This document shows positions 50,151-62,554 of a stretch of DNA of 64,000 nucleotides, piece by piece (positions within the stretch are counted from its first letter, which is position 1; each line of letters opens with the position of its first letter). A program made the position numbers and the translations under genes. The notes beneath the pieces are model-generated. The model had not been told where the DNA came from. It was given only the letters and a program-made list of their open reading frames with translations, and searched no databases. Source of the DNA: Conidiobolus incongruus B7586 (Eukaryota > Entomophthoromycota > Entomophthoromycetes > Entomophthorales > Conidiobolaceae); the NCBI GenBank assembly GCA_000697335.1, contig JNEM01016507.1, forward strand, positions 1-64,000. Reading direction: 5' to 3'.

Positions 50151-50955
50151 ATGGTGTCTGAAAGATTATATGGTATTGATAAAGAGATTAAAGATAAACT
50201 GGATAGTAAGTACGATGTTAAGAGGGAGTTAGCAGTACGTGAGTGGATAGAAACAGTGTTAGAAGAATCCATTGAAAATAATGACTTGTTCGAAGCTTTA
50301 AAGGATGGTGTTATTTTGTGCAGGTAATATCTATAATAATTATGAAAATAACAAATCATTTTTATTCAACTTTAAATCTATTAGAGTTTTAAACAAAATT
50401 CGTCCAGATGAACAAGTAAAATATAATCAATCAAGAATGGCTTTTAAGCAGGTAATTAATATAAAATCTTTGATCTGCTAAACTTGACATTTATTGATTT
50501 ATCATATATAGATGGAAAATATTGCCACATTTTTAAAAGGTGCTGAAGAAATTGGTTGTCCTAAATTTGAATTATTTCAAACTATTGATTTATATGAAAA
50601 GAAACATCCCAATCAAGTAACCATATCAATTTATAATATGTCTTAACTTTTTTAATTAATATTTACTAGGTAATTGATGCTATTTACTCTCTTTCCAGAC
50701 ATGCTTCAAAGAATGGGTTTGAAGGTCCGATGTTAGGCCCCAAATTGGCTGATAAAAATGTAAGTCTTGAATATATTTGGTGATAATATAACTGTTTAAT
50801 TAATCAAACAATAGGTCTTTGAATTTACCGAAGAACAATTACGCAAGTCTAGTACATATCACAGATTACAGAGTGGATACAACGGTGGTGCCAATTTATC
50901 AGGGACGAATTTCGGTGCTCGAAGGGACGTCGTAGGTATCAATCCATTCAAATAG
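50151..50955 (+). CDS. SCP1: Transgelin/calponin-type actin-binding protein
   Basis: Actin-bundling protein of the SM22/transgelin family (yeast Scp1). Five exons: the first runs MVSERLYGIDKEIKDKLDSK to KDGVILCR, then VLNKIRPDEQVKYNQSRMAF, MENIATFLKGAEEIGCPKFE, VIDAIYSLSRHASKNGFEGP and the last with QLRKSSTYHRLQSGYN. Exons 1-4 form one calponin-homology domain; the signature blocks AVREWIE, LKDGVILC and FLKGAEEIG are in order. The last exon carries one calponin-like repeat, NLSGTNFGARRDVVG, and ends INPFK. About 200 aa, the usual size. The start ATG at 50151 is preceded by an A-rich leader (AACAATAAAA), a good fungal start context. Confidence 0.95.
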
Positions 50956-53542
50956 GTTTATTTAGTCTCAGTATTTTTTGAGTATATATTACAGTATTTT
51001 TATCAACTTTTTCTCCAATCCATTTTCATTACTATTCCCTTATTGTAGGGTTATCTATTCCAACTTGCACAATTTTTATCATTATCTGGTCAATAAATAA
51101 ATTAAAATTTTAAATAAATCATTGGTTCAAATCTATTGTATTATTTATCCAAAATTTCGCAGTTTTTTGACATGAAATCTTGGCGCCAATTTACATCATA
51201 TTATCACAATTTTTTATTCATATTGAAGTATGGGTTTTATAATTTATTTCAAATTAAATCAAAGAAATATCATATTGTAATTCATATGTAATATATATTT
51301 ATATTTTGCGAAAAGTTTTTTATAAATTAACACTACAAAATTCAAAAAATTAAAACACCAAATGGTATATATCTGAATTATCAAAATTATTATGAATATG
51401 TCTTTTAAAATTCTTGATTATAGATTTTTCTAGTTAAAATATTATATTTTAATTAAATTAACTATTCTTATATTTATTAAAAACTTAAATGACTATAACA
51501 GAACAGTTATTTAATTCAAAATTTTTCAAACTAATTAAAAAGTATTCTTATGCTCTGAAATCACTATAATTATAAGTGCCAATAACTATTTAACGTATTT
51601 CACAAACCAGCAATCGGCCTCCAATAATTATATAAAATATAATTTGTTGTGAATTGATTAGCATTCTCTTTATTTCGGATCCATTCCTACAGACAATAAA
51701 TGCTTATTATGCTTAGATACAAGGTTGACAGATTTACAAAATAATTTGTAATTAATATTTTGATATATAACTTCAATATTAATACCAATATTATATTTTG
51801 TACAAATATGAAAAAATGGATATATATATATATTAAATGAATTTATACCAATATACATTGAATATAAGAAATTTTTCCATTATTTGACCTATTCAATGAA
51901 AATTTTTCATAAAAATCATCTAGTATAAATATAAATAATTATATAACCTTTCAAATTAATTAGATTTCTGCAATTTAATATCTAAAGGCTACAACTGTCT
52001 GATTAAAAATAATAAAAAAATGAAAGATATTTTGAAATAATTAAATCAGTAATGGTGTATTTTTGTCAGAGAAATATAAATATCTTTACGATTTATTAAC
52101 AAATGATTAAAGTATAATATAATGGGTTAAAGATATAAATTTTTCAAGTAATAAAAAATTTAATATATATGTTTATTAATAGATATATACAAATTTAGCA
52201 ATTAGATATTAACTATATATAAATGTCTTTTAATTGATCATCAATCATTTCAAAGTTACAAATAATATTTTAATGAATTGATCCAATAATTAAAATGTTT
52301 TAAAAGCAAGTAATATGATTTAGTTTACTAAACCTTAATTGATCAAATGTGACAATTTATTTGGACCAAATTATCATCAGATATACTATAAGAGTATTGA
52401 AGTTCATAATATCCTAATATTTTAAAATTATTACTTTAAATATATTTGATCATAAAAGTCAAATATATTTATCTATTATAATTAATTAATAAATATATTA
52501 TATTAAATATATGATGAATATTGGAAATATAAATTTATATTAAGTCTTTGTATATTTTAAAATATTATAATATTTATCAATATTATTACTATATTATTAT
52601 TTTAATTAATAATAAATTAAATATTAATTTTTGAATTTTTTAAGAGAGTATCTTAAAAATTAAAAAAAAAATACTATATAATTAATATTAAAAATTGAAT
52701 TTATTAAGTAGAATCTTTGAATTTAATTTTTTATAATTATAAAATAAGAAATTTTTTAGTTTTCGGTATTTTAAATATATTATTAGTTTCAATGTATATA
52801 TATATAACGATTTAAAAGAATATATAATGATTAAGAGGATATATAATTTTAAACTATAAATATATAAATATAACATATTTTTAACTATAAAAATTAAATA
52901 TTAAAAATTATTTTATAATTTAATCATATTTAAATTAAATGATAAATATCAAAAGTATTATATTTTAATATTAGTAAAATATAACCATAAATTTTTTAAA
53001 AACATTTAAATATACAAATAACTTTTGCAAATAATATTATTTTTAAATTAACTATTTATTGCTAAGTCAGTTAATTTTAAGATAAAAAGTAATTATTTGA
53101 AACATATTAAAATTAATGAAATAAATTTTTATTACCATTTTTTTTAATTATTAATAAAATAATAATATATTAAAGAACATCTTTTTTAGCTAAATAATTA
53201 TCCAAATATTTTAATATTATCCATATAAATATATTGTATATATTGGTGTTTAATCTTAAATAAATTAATATAAATATAAAATGAATGTTTTTTTATTTAA
53301 TTAAACCATAAAATAAACCATAGTAATTATAGTTAAAATAAATCTACTAAAATATAACCCAAAACTAATGATGATAAAAATAAATTATATTAATTTATAG
53401 GTTATAAAACTATTGATTTTATATTATATATTTATTACAATAAATTATATATCAAAATATTTATTTATTTTCAATCTCAAAAAAGTCTCTTTATATAAAA
53501 TCTAGAGTAAAATTTAGTATTTAATCACCTAATTTAAATAAA
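50956..53542. other. Extremely AT-rich gap
   Basis: 2.6 kb without a recognisable gene. From about 52.1 to 53.5 kb it is nearly pure A+T with almost no G or C runs. Short open frames there code only for Ile, Leu, Lys, Asn and Tyr and are composition artefacts. Confidence 0.55.
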
Positions 53543-53825
53543 TGTTGTATTTCAAAATTAATCATCTCTTCTAGTTTGATAGCTAAACCAATATTATTTC
53601 TATTTTAAGCTGACTTTGTCAGTCTATAATTGAAGGATACTCTTTGTTCTCTTTATTTTCTTTATTAGATTTTATCCAAATCCCATATCATTCATTGATT
53701 CAATTATTTAAACCTACAGTCCCGATACGTTAAAGAGCAGGATTAATAAATAATTTACTAAATCATATTTTGAGTACTTTTCTAACTATGATCTTTATTT
53801 ATAAAACTTAATATAAAACACAACA
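53543..53825 (+). repeat. Solo LTR, copy 2
   Basis: 283 bp, starting TGTTGT and ending ACAACA, flanked by TAAA on both sides (53539-53542 and 53826-53829), a perfect 4-bp target duplication. It belongs to the same subfamily as the copy at 29137-29497 and is almost identical to it over shared sequence, but shorter. Same orientation, no internal region. Young. Confidence 0.82.
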
Positions 53826-54262
53826 TAAAGATTAATGATATATAAAATATTTTGGTTTAATAAACCAAATAATGATGTAATATTAGATCAGAATCTTAAA
53901 AATATATTTATATTGAATTAGAAGTTTAACATCATTATCTCATTAGATAATCAATAGTATTTAATTATTTATAGTTATCTTTATTATTTTTTTTATCATA
54001 TGATTTTAGAAATAAAATTCAATATTAATGAGATTATATTTTTGTTCATTCTCAAAATCAATTATAACAGCATAATGAATTTATATATCTAGACTAAAAC
54101 TATTTTTTATTAGTAATTTATTTTAAAAAATAAAATTTATTATAATTGTTATAATATTAATTATTATATTACTTTGTAATTTAAATAATGGGAATTTTTT
54201 GCAATTGAAAAAAAATAAACATTTTAATATATACAAAGTAAAAATAAATATATAATATAAAA
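53826..54262. other. AT-rich DNA between the LTR and the mariner remnant
   Basis: Holds the 3' flank of the mariner-like remnant. I could not identify its terminal inverted repeat. No gene. Confidence 0.45.
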
Positions 54263-55300
54263 TTAATAATTTCCTTTATTTCTAATAACTTTTTGCTATA
54301 CTTTTAACATAGATCTAACACTTAAAAAATAGTTTTTTTTATTAAAGACTAAAATTTGATATTTTACAAACCAATTAAATTTTCCTATAGAAATTTTTTT
54401 TCCTGTAAGCTAGTTTTTTAATTGCCTAAAACAATTATAATTACATAGGTTATAATCTAAAGAATATACTAGATGTAGTAGTTTTTTCCAGTTATTTTTA
54501 ATTAGAAAGTTTTTTACAACTTTAGATTTATGTATTTTGTAATTATCATGCAAAATAATAGGTTTTCTCAAATTATATTGAAAATACTAATTAGAAATAG
54601 TTTTATTTAAAAAAAAATATATAGTTTACTATTAATAGATTTTCCTTTAGGAACTAAATAAGAATAGCATATGCTATTATAATCTATTACAAGAATTAAC
54701 ATTTGCTTATTAATAAAGTGTTTATTTAAAGGAATTTGTAGAGGGGGTTGATTTAATTTAATCTAACACCTTGATTTATGTTTTAGCAAAGGATTATACA
54801 AAAGAATCTAAGATTCATCAATTATAATAATTTGCTGTAAAAGCCTTGGTTTCTAGTTATACCTTAGTAAGTTTTGTTTAGTAATAGCTACTCTAGCTTT
54901 TTTTTAAGTTTTAGTTAAATTATAAGGTACCTATTTTATATTTTTATTAATTAATTTTAATTTAAACTTTAATATATATATATAAAATACTTATGTAACT
55001 AATATTAAAGTGTTTTGATAATTCTCTAGCTGAAATAAAAAGGTGCTTTTCAATATAATTTTTTACTTTATTAATAATTAAAAGAGTAACAGTTGAAATT
55101 AGTTTTTTAGATTTTAGCAAGTTTTAGGTAGTTTCTCTCCTAGCTTTAAAGTAATTTACCTAGTAATAAATTGTTGATTTAGATAATACTTCATTATCAA
55201 AAGCTGTTTGTAAATTTTAAATGATTTTAAAGGGTTTGTGGTTAAGTTTTACTGATACTAAAATAAAAAACTTTTGATGGTTACTATTTGGTTTAAGCAT
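54263..55300 (-). mobile_element. Fossil mariner-family (Tc1/mariner) DNA transposon, transposase remnant
   Basis: Read on the minus strand, one degenerate transposase of about 345 codons can be followed end to end. The HTH region gives LSKSTIYY, VNYFKARRETT and INKVKNYIEKHLFISARELS; then KKARVAITKQNLLRYN, the first catalytic block IIIDES, KQMLILVIDYNS, LVPKGKSINSKLY, the second block ILHDNYKIHKSKVVKNFL, and YSLDYNLCNYNCFRQLKN near the third catalytic Asp, which is now Asn. The end is QKVIRNKGNY. It carries about a dozen stops and at least two frame changes. At least four positions that are Trp in the family are now TAG (codons at 55160, 54808, 54763 and 54296). No CG dinucleotide occurs across the element. 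Terminal inverted repeats and TA duplications were not found, so outer ends are unknown. Old and inactive. Confidence 0.85.
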
Positions 55301-57130
55301 AATTAAATTAAACAACTAATTTTAAAAAATTAATTTTTTAATCAAAAAAATTATTATATATATATATATAATTCAAAACTATTTATTTTCCTATTTGTTT
55401 TGTATATATTTGCTTATTTGAAACTAATAATATGTTTGAAAAATCAGAAATTAAAAAATTTCCCATTTCTTCAATTCCATGGTAATATTAATTTTATTTT
55501 ATTGGATATTATTATTTTTTAATATCTAGGCTATATTAAGCATATCATATTCTAAAATATTATTCGCTAATTTTTTAACATTGAGAGAGTTCTCATTGTT
55601 CCAATGAAGAGCAATAAAGATTAAATTTATATATTTATATATGTTATTGCTATATATAAATAGTTGAATAAAATTGATTTGATATCTTGTAAGTGATGAT
55701 AGTCATAATATACTATAAATTAATAAATGATTAATCAAATATCTTATAAAATTCTGTATTTGTGCCATTTGTTATATTAATTGAGAAAATGATTTTAATT
55801 AGTAGTAATATTATGAATATCTAACTCAATAGATATCATATCCAAACTACTATAATATTGATGTCAATGAAAAAAGTGGATTGAATATTCCTTGAATGAT
55901 ATATTTTGGAATAGATCTTAATAATTGACTTTAACAATTGGAGTTATCTAAACTATTCTATTGAGAACAGTTAGTTTAAGAAAATAATTGAGCCATTGTT
56001 GCTATAATTAACTCTATTTGATATTATATTTAAGTAAATTATTAAATGACAAAAAATGATCAAATTTGTTGAATTAAAAATTTTCATTTTGAATATTTAT
56101 AGTTTAAAAAAAATAATTAATTCAAATTATAAATCAAGTCTATACTTAATACATTTTAATAGATAGCTATTTTAAATTTCATTATATAAAATTATCCCTA
56201 ATTACAAAATTATATTTATTTTACTAACGGGATACTGAGTATAAAGGAGTGATTGTACTCTCGAAGCTGACCATTTGCATTATGTTACGATTGTCAAAAT
56301 TCAATGTTATTAAATCTTCTATTAATTATGATAATTGTTTTACTATATTCACTGTTGTTGATTGATATGAGATGTTAAATTTTTTTGCTTAATCATATAT
56401 GAATATAATCCAATTAAATAACATTTAGGATCTGATTACAATTTGATAGCATGTTAATTTCTTGATCAAAAAGTACAAATATTATTTATAAACTCTAAAT
56501 TCATTTTCATTTTAACTTATAATTTATATATTGATACATGTAGTATCTAAACAAATTGAGGGATTTGCAATGCAAGTTACAAGAGTCGAAAGTATTAATA
56601 ATCAATTTATCGTCTTTCCCAAACAATTAAACATTGATCAAAATATTCATATGACATATTTTTAAATGGAAATGAAGCTGATTTCAATACATATTTTTCC
56701 AATCAATTTAAAATTGTCTTAGATACACATTGTTATAATTTGTAATTGATAGACAGTTTGATACAATGAATAAGATACTATATAAAATATATTGTGAGTA
56801 TTTAAATAAGTAATTAATGATCAAAAAGATATTGTGTAATAATAATTTAAAATGAAATGTATATTATGCTGTTTTTTAAAGTATATATTGGAATATTCAA
56901 TTTGAATTTTATATTAAGAAAATTTTTATCAAAATCTAGAGAAATGGTACAGAAAATAATTGAGGGTTTTTCCTTATAAATATTAGTTCATTTATCCATC
57001 ATTATGTGAATATATCAATGTTCTTTAAATGGTAAATTAATTGCCGATTGATATAGGTAGATGAGAAATATAGTATCAAAAGAATATTATTTCATAAATC
57101 GCATAATGAAATTATAGATATAATAAACAG
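55301..57130. other. AT-rich gap
   Basis: 1.8 kb between the mariner remnant and the GNAT pseudogene. No gene or repeat recognised. A stretch just before the pseudogene (about 57,040-57,070, with CCGATTGATATAGGTAG) faintly resembles the promoter of the intact GNAT gene. Confidence 0.45.
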
Positions 57131-57993
57131 TATGACTGCTAGGCTTATTGTACATCAAGCAATTACTGAAGAAGCAATTTCTGTATTTAAAGCTTTATTT
57201 ACTAGTGAAAAGTAGAACGTAAGCTGTAAAAATATTATTTACTTTCAGAAAACTTATTCCAAGAACTTCTTCGTTGGGAAAGTAAATGGAGAGGCTGTTT
57301 CTTGTATTATGGCTATTCCATACAACGATCTTGCTTTCATTGGAAGGTATATTTGAAACCAGAGCATCGTAAGAAAGGATACGGATTGAAGGCTTTTCAA
57401 ACTGCATTGGAGAGCGTTAAAGGCTTAAATGTTTCTTTAGATGCAGTACTCCAAGAAATCGGTAATTATGAGAAAAGTGATTTTATTGTGCATTCATTCT
57501 TCCAAAATCGCTTTCCAAGCTAAATTTGATATTACTGATTATTATCAGCAAAATGGAGCAATTGTTACTCTGAAATTACTTACAGATGAACAAATTGCTG
57601 AATATGAAAAGAGTGTTAATGGATTCTATCGTCCTGAAATCTGGGAACTTTGGAGAAACTATGAAGGGGGTCACTCCTTTGGTTACATCGAGGATTCCAA
57701 GTTGGTTGGTATTGGCCATATTGGTCCAGGAGTTTAAAACTACAAAATCAGACCTGTATTTGCCAAAAACACTTCGATTGCTAAAGAATTGATTATTAAT
57801 CTTATCCATGCTGTTCCTCCTAAAACTTTAGTCGATTTAGATGTTCGCTCAGAGAACCCAAAAGGAATGAAATTAGCTTAGAGATTTTTGAAAATTAAGC
57901 ATACTTTTCAATGTAAAAAAATTTTGGTTAAGAGAACCTTCAATATATGACCCAAACCAGATTTATGGCTCACTATCTTTGGAATTTGGTTAA
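57131..57993 (+). pseudogene. GNAT acetyltransferase pseudogene
   Basis: A broken copy of the intact gene at 60368-61231, alignable from its start (MTARLIVHQAITEEAISVFK) to the final SLSLEFG. It has lost part of the N-terminal domain around 57,210-57,250, has several stops (for example near 57,213, 57,735 and 57,880) and at least three frame changes. Overall identity with the intact gene is roughly three quarters by eye, but 57586-57718 matches it with a single difference, as if copied recently. The two copies lie in the same orientation about 2.4 kb apart, with a solo LTR between them, which indicates a tandem or local duplication followed by loss of one copy. Confidence 0.9.
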
Positions 57994-59117
57994 TAGCTAA
58001 TTATTTTATCAATACATTTTATTATTCTAACTATTTTGATAATTTCATAAATTTTAATATTATTGGTAAAAATGTTTAAAAAAATTTATTGAACAATTCC
58101 CATTTTTATAATAGGAGAAATTTTCAAGTTTGTGATGTTAATGTATTAACTATTCCATTCACACAATAATTAATAAATACAGACTTATACATCGAATTAA
58201 TATTAAAATAAATTATGATATTCAAATAAAATAATAAATAATGGAATGTTGTATGAATTCCTAACATTATTGAAAGAGCCTAGAGTATTCATTGTTGATA
58301 TTCATCTATTAATTCGAATTCTAATTTTATACATGAATATATATATATATATAACTTTATGAACATCATTTAAAAATTTATTTATTTTAACCTGAAAATT
58401 ATTTAATTCTTTTTTTACAAATATTGATATTGATAAAATTTCAATACTAAATACATAGAAAATAATTAATTTGAAACAATCATATTATACTAATAGTTAA
58501 TATTACCATAATTATAAACAAAAAATATTTTCTAGTTATAAAGATTCACAATTTTTCATTTTGAGAACAAACAATATACTAAATCATAATATTGAAATCA
58601 TTTTAGGAAATAATAAAATGTTATATTATCAAAATAAAAAAAATTAATTGTATAATAATTTAATATTTGTAAATTAAAGTTATATTAAAAATTATTTAAT
58701 AATCAACAGATAATAAGGAAAGTATTCGCTATAAAAATATCAAATTTTATTCTTTCATTGATGGATACAAGGTCATAGGTCATAACATATAGTTTGAATA
58801 GTAATATTTCGATGTTTTTATAATCAGTTATACAATAATTATATATATATATATATTAAACTAAAATTTAACATATTTTTTGTAATTGGTTTATTATATT
58901 CTCTAAATTGAATTATTTTTGATAAAAATATTTATAAAAATAGAGTATTATAATATTAAAAAAATTCTCAAATAATTTGATTCTTATAATAAATAAAATA
59001 AATAGTAAAAATATTTTATGTAATATACAATATTAAAACTTTTATATTAATTTGAATATTGTCATTAAAAGAAATTTAAACTATAGATCACCAAAGGTTT
59101 TATTATATTGAATGTAT
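57994..59117. other. AT-rich gap
   Basis: 1.1 kb between the pseudogene and the third solo LTR, with short TA runs near 58,335 and 58,840. No gene seen. Confidence 0.5.
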
Positions 59118-59471
59118 TGTTGTATTTTAAAAACACCTGTCTATCTAGATTTGATAGTTAGGTTCACATTACCCCCTCCTCATGGTGTAATTGTTAGTCC
59201 ATAATCAAGTGATACTCTTTAGCTCCTTTATTAGAATTTATTCCAAAACCTATGTCACTCACTGAATGAATTATTTAAACTCTAAAGTGTCAAGATTAAC
59301 AAAGGAAGGTTTTTTTCTCTGAATATTCTGCTACAATGTCTCAATAATAATTTTTAAGACACACAGTCCTGATATGTTAAAGAGCAGGATTAATAAATAA
59401 TTAACTAAATCATATTACAAGTACTTTTCTAACCATGATCATTGTTTCCCAAAACTTATAAAAACTCAACA
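59118..59471 (+). repeat. Solo LTR, copy 3 (older subfamily)
   Basis: 354 bp, starting TGTTGTATTT and ending CTCAACA, flanked by GTAT on both sides (59114-59117 and 59472-59475), a perfect 4-bp target duplication. It aligns along its whole length with the copies at 29.1 and 53.5 kb but is clearly diverged, so it is an older insertion or a sister subfamily. Shared blocks include GATACTCTTT and AAAGAGCAGGATTAATAAAT. Same orientation as the others; no internal region. Confidence 0.8.
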
Positions 59472-60289
59472 GTATATTTAAAAATATTTATATATACTAG
59501 AAAATAAATATATAGATGATACTTATTATTAAAATGAGCTTTGGAGTTATCATAAAATATTATTTCTATTAAATTTATATTGTGATCAATTTTAAATAAA
59601 TTGTGATAAATCATAATGATGAAAATTAATTTATTGACATAAATTATGCTAATATTTTAATTAATATGAAATAATAGTTAATTGTTTAATTAATTTTTAC
59701 TCCTTAAAACACTTGATGATTGGTTAAAATATTAAAGTTCAAAAATAAGTCATTCTTGACTCTCTCGATTATATCAGTTTTATTAATTATACTTCCTTTC
59801 ACTTAAAGGTTCGCTTTCAATTTCCATTTAAAATAAATCACCTGAAAATTATTCAAAAAATTTTAATTAATATTGAAATAGGAAATTAATGATAAGTGAT
59901 TGTGATTATTACTAGAGATATAAATTAATCTTTTAAAATGCTTAATTACAAATGAATATTTTATTACAAACTAAAAAGATGAATTATAATTAATAATAAT
60001 TAGATAAAAAAATTCTTTATCAAGCCTTTTCAATACTTTTGAAATAATTATATATTTTTTTAATACATTTTAATTTCCAATATTGGAATAGAGAAAAATT
60101 GTCTGTTTTAAAAAAAACTTAATAACAAAATTTTTTAATGAATATAAAATATCAAATCTGGAAAAAGAATATTCAAATTTTCATTCATAATGATTTATGG
60201 TATGTTCTGAATAAATAAACTTATGATATATATGCAAGATAATGTGAAATTGAACAAGTTCTTAAAATGGAAATGAAACAACCGATAGG
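59472..60289. other. Intergenic, upstream of the GNAT gene
   Basis: AT-rich DNA leading up to the GNAT promoter. No gene recognised. Confidence 0.5.
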
Positions 60290-60297
60290 TATAAATA
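60290..60297 (+). promoter_or_regulatory. TATA box of the GNAT gene
   Basis: TATAAATA followed by GGGCTCACACAC, about 70 bp before the ATG at 60368, in a locally less AT-rich patch. It is the clearest core promoter in the window and suggests a regulated, strongly inducible gene; that is inference from TATA use in fungi. Confidence 0.6.
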
Positions 60298-60367
60298 GGG
60301 CTCACACACTTAATCAACTTAGCATTATTATATAAAAAAAATAATGAAATTATAATATACAATAATA

Positions 60368-61231
60368 ATGAGTGGTGAATTTATTGTACGCCGAGCTAAG
60401 CCTGAAGAGGCCAAGTCTGTATTCAAAGATTTGTCTCAGACAGAACTCTGGAACCCTGGTCATTTCGATTCTGTTTACTTCCAGAAAATCTATCCCAACC
60501 ACTTTTTTGTGGGTGAGCTCAACGGAGAAGTTGTGTCCTGTGTTACCGCTATTCCTTTCAACGATGACCTTGGTTTTATGGGGATATACATCGTGAAACC
60601 AGAATATCGTAAGAAAGGTTATGGTTGGAAGACCTTTAAGCACGCTTTGGATACCCTTGAAGGTTTGAATGTTTCACTAGATGCCGTACTTCAAGAAATT
60701 ACTACATACGAAAAGAGTGGCTTCGTTGTACATTCATTCTTCCAAAATCGTTTCCAAGGTAAATTTGATACTACTAGTTATTATAAACCTAATGATGCCA
60801 TTGTTCCTCTGAAATCACTTACAAATGAACAAATTGCTGAATATGAAAAGAGTGTTAATGGATTCTATCGTCCTGAAATCTGGGAACTTTGGAAAAACTA
60901 TGAAGGGGGTCACTCCTTTGGTTACATCGAGGATTCCAAGTTGGTTGGTATTGGCCAAATTCGCCCAGGAGTTGACGCATATAAGATTGGACCATTATTA
61001 GCTAAAAACACATCCATCGCCAAAGAACTACTTGTTCATCTTATCCATGCTATTCCATCTGATTCTTTAGTTCAATTAGATATTTGCTCTGATAACCCTG
61101 AAGCTATGAAGTTAGCTGAAGAATTTTTGAACTTTAAACTTATTTTCCAATGTAAAAAGCTATGGATGAGACAACCTCCCAAACACGACTTAAATCAAAT
61201 CTATGCAAGTCTTTCTTTAGAATACGGTTAA
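60368..61231 (+). CDS. Two-domain GNAT-family N-acetyltransferase
   Basis: Transfers acetyl from acetyl-CoA to an unknown amine; substrate not predictable. Intronless, 287 aa. The N-terminal GNAT domain (about residues 5-130) has the acetyl-CoA loop RKKGYG at 81-86 after the strand MGIYIVKPEY, and the typical later FVVHSFFQNR strand. The C-terminal half (about 150-285) resembles the second domain found in many two-domain GNATs (Acetyltransf_18 type): SFGYIEDSKLVGIGQIRPG, YKIGPLLAKNTSIAKELLVH, LDICSDNPEAMKLAEEF. No signal peptide or membrane segment, so it is likely cytosolic. GC content is raised compared with flanks. A decayed paralogue lies 2.4 kb upstream, and part of this gene (60825-60957) is almost identical to it. 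Confidence 0.9.
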   Translation: MSGEFIVRRAKPEEAKSVFKDLSQTELWNPGHFDSVYFQKIYPNHFFVGELNGEVVSCVTAIPFNDDLGFMGIYIVKPEYRKKGYGWKTFKHALDTLEGLNVSLDAVLQEITTYEKSGFVVHSFFQNRFQGKFDTTSYYKPNDAIVPLKSLTNEQIAEYEKSVNGFYRPEIWELWKNYEGGHSFGYIEDSKLVGIGQIRPGVDAYKIGPLLAKNTSIAKELLVHLIHAIPSDSLVQLDICSDNPEAMKLAEEFLNFKLIFQCKKLWMRQPPKHDLNQIYASLSLEYG

Positions 61232-62483
61232 GTTCTAGTCAATATTTTAATACACCTAATTCCATACTAACTCTTGTATTAATTTTTTGTTATTTTTACT
61301 TAATAATTAAGTTAGCATCATAGGGAGATATTTAGTAGTTCAATTGATATATTATTTTTTACTATCCTTAATTTCAATAGATTCAGGGTTTTCATTATAA
61401 TCTTAAATCAAATCAGGTGAAGTTTTAATTGAAAATTGGATAAATATTTTACCCTAAACCTAACTTAAAGTAATAATTCAATAACACTTATTTGTTTGAA
61501 ATCTTAATCTGATAATTCAAAATCTTCCAAATTCGTCAGCAGTTATCAAATATTTTATTTAACATATGAAATTAAAGAGTATGATTAAATATTTTATTAT
61601 ATTTTATGTATAAAAATATATATTTCTCAATTTGTATCATCTATTTATTTAATTTTTTATTTTTTTATCTTTTATAGGATTATTGATTAGATTTATTAAG
61701 AAATAATATTTGTATAAATATACACCTCATTTATGATTCAATATGTAGATTTGAGTGATTAAAATAATTAGATAAAATATTTAAATCCCAAATTTTTAAT
61801 ATTATGTTTTTTGATTTGGGGGATTATGTATTCAAATTTAAAATATTTAATATGTTTAATTTCAAGATTGGGATATTATTAAAGTATACTCTTGAATTTT
61901 GGATATAAAGTGTGATTATATAATAATTTATTCTAGGAAGATATTTCTTTTTAATTTTATTGAGAAAATATATTTTCATAATGCGTTATTTGAAATTCTT
62001 ATATTAAAATCAATTTATGCGTAATTCATATATTTTTAGATTTTCATTTTAATCAGAATTTTTATTTAGGGTATTATTATTACAATATTTAAAATTATAT
62101 TTGAATATATTATAATTTGTTTAATAAGATAAATATTTTAGTTAAAATTTTTGATATTTTATATCACCAAAGTACCAATTATATAAATGAGATGCAAAAA
62201 TAACTATTATGTAAACGTCATCTAATGGACTATAAGATATGGTATCTATGAAAATATAAATGTGAGAAGGAAAAGAATAAATTGAAAAATAGTATTGAAT
62301 GAAATGAGATATAGAAATATATAGGAAGAAATAAAAGTAATATACACGAAGAAAAGAAGTAGATAATTGAAGAATAAATCAAAGTCAAGTGAATATTGAT
62401 AAAGAATGAAAATCAAAATAAAAAAGGGCACATTAGAAAATTTTATTCAATAATGATAAAAATTCAAAATGTTCAATTGTCAA
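61232..62483. other. Intergenic
   Basis: 1.25 kb between the GNAT gene and tRNA-His. The last 250 bp are purine-rich on the plus strand (about 62,250-62,430). The minus-strand frame there is only Phe/Ile/Leu/Tyr and is not a gene. Confidence 0.5.
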
Positions 62484-62554
62484 GCCGTTGTAGTATAGTG
62501 GTAGTACGAAGCGTTGTGGCCGCTCAGACCGCGGTTCGATTCCGCGCAACGGCA
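62484..62554 (+). tRNA. tRNA-His (GTG)
   Basis: 71 nt. Acceptor GCCGTTG pairs fully with CAACGGC, the D-arm is GTATAGTGGTAGTAC, the anticodon loop TTGTGGC carries GTG, and the T-arm has GCGGTTCGATTCCGC. The anticodon stem has one A-C mismatch at its top. The extra G at position -1 is not encoded, as is normal for eukaryotic nuclear tRNA-His. No intron. Confidence 0.95.

Noticed and set aside
52100-53540. Open frames in the extreme AT region
   Set aside because: They consist almost only of Ile, Leu, Lys, Asn, Tyr and Phe, as expected from base composition alone.
54263-55300. TAG in the mariner remnant read as recoded Trp
   Set aside because: Host genes all use TAG and TAA normally as stops, and the element also has TAA, TGA and frame changes; mutation explains the pattern.
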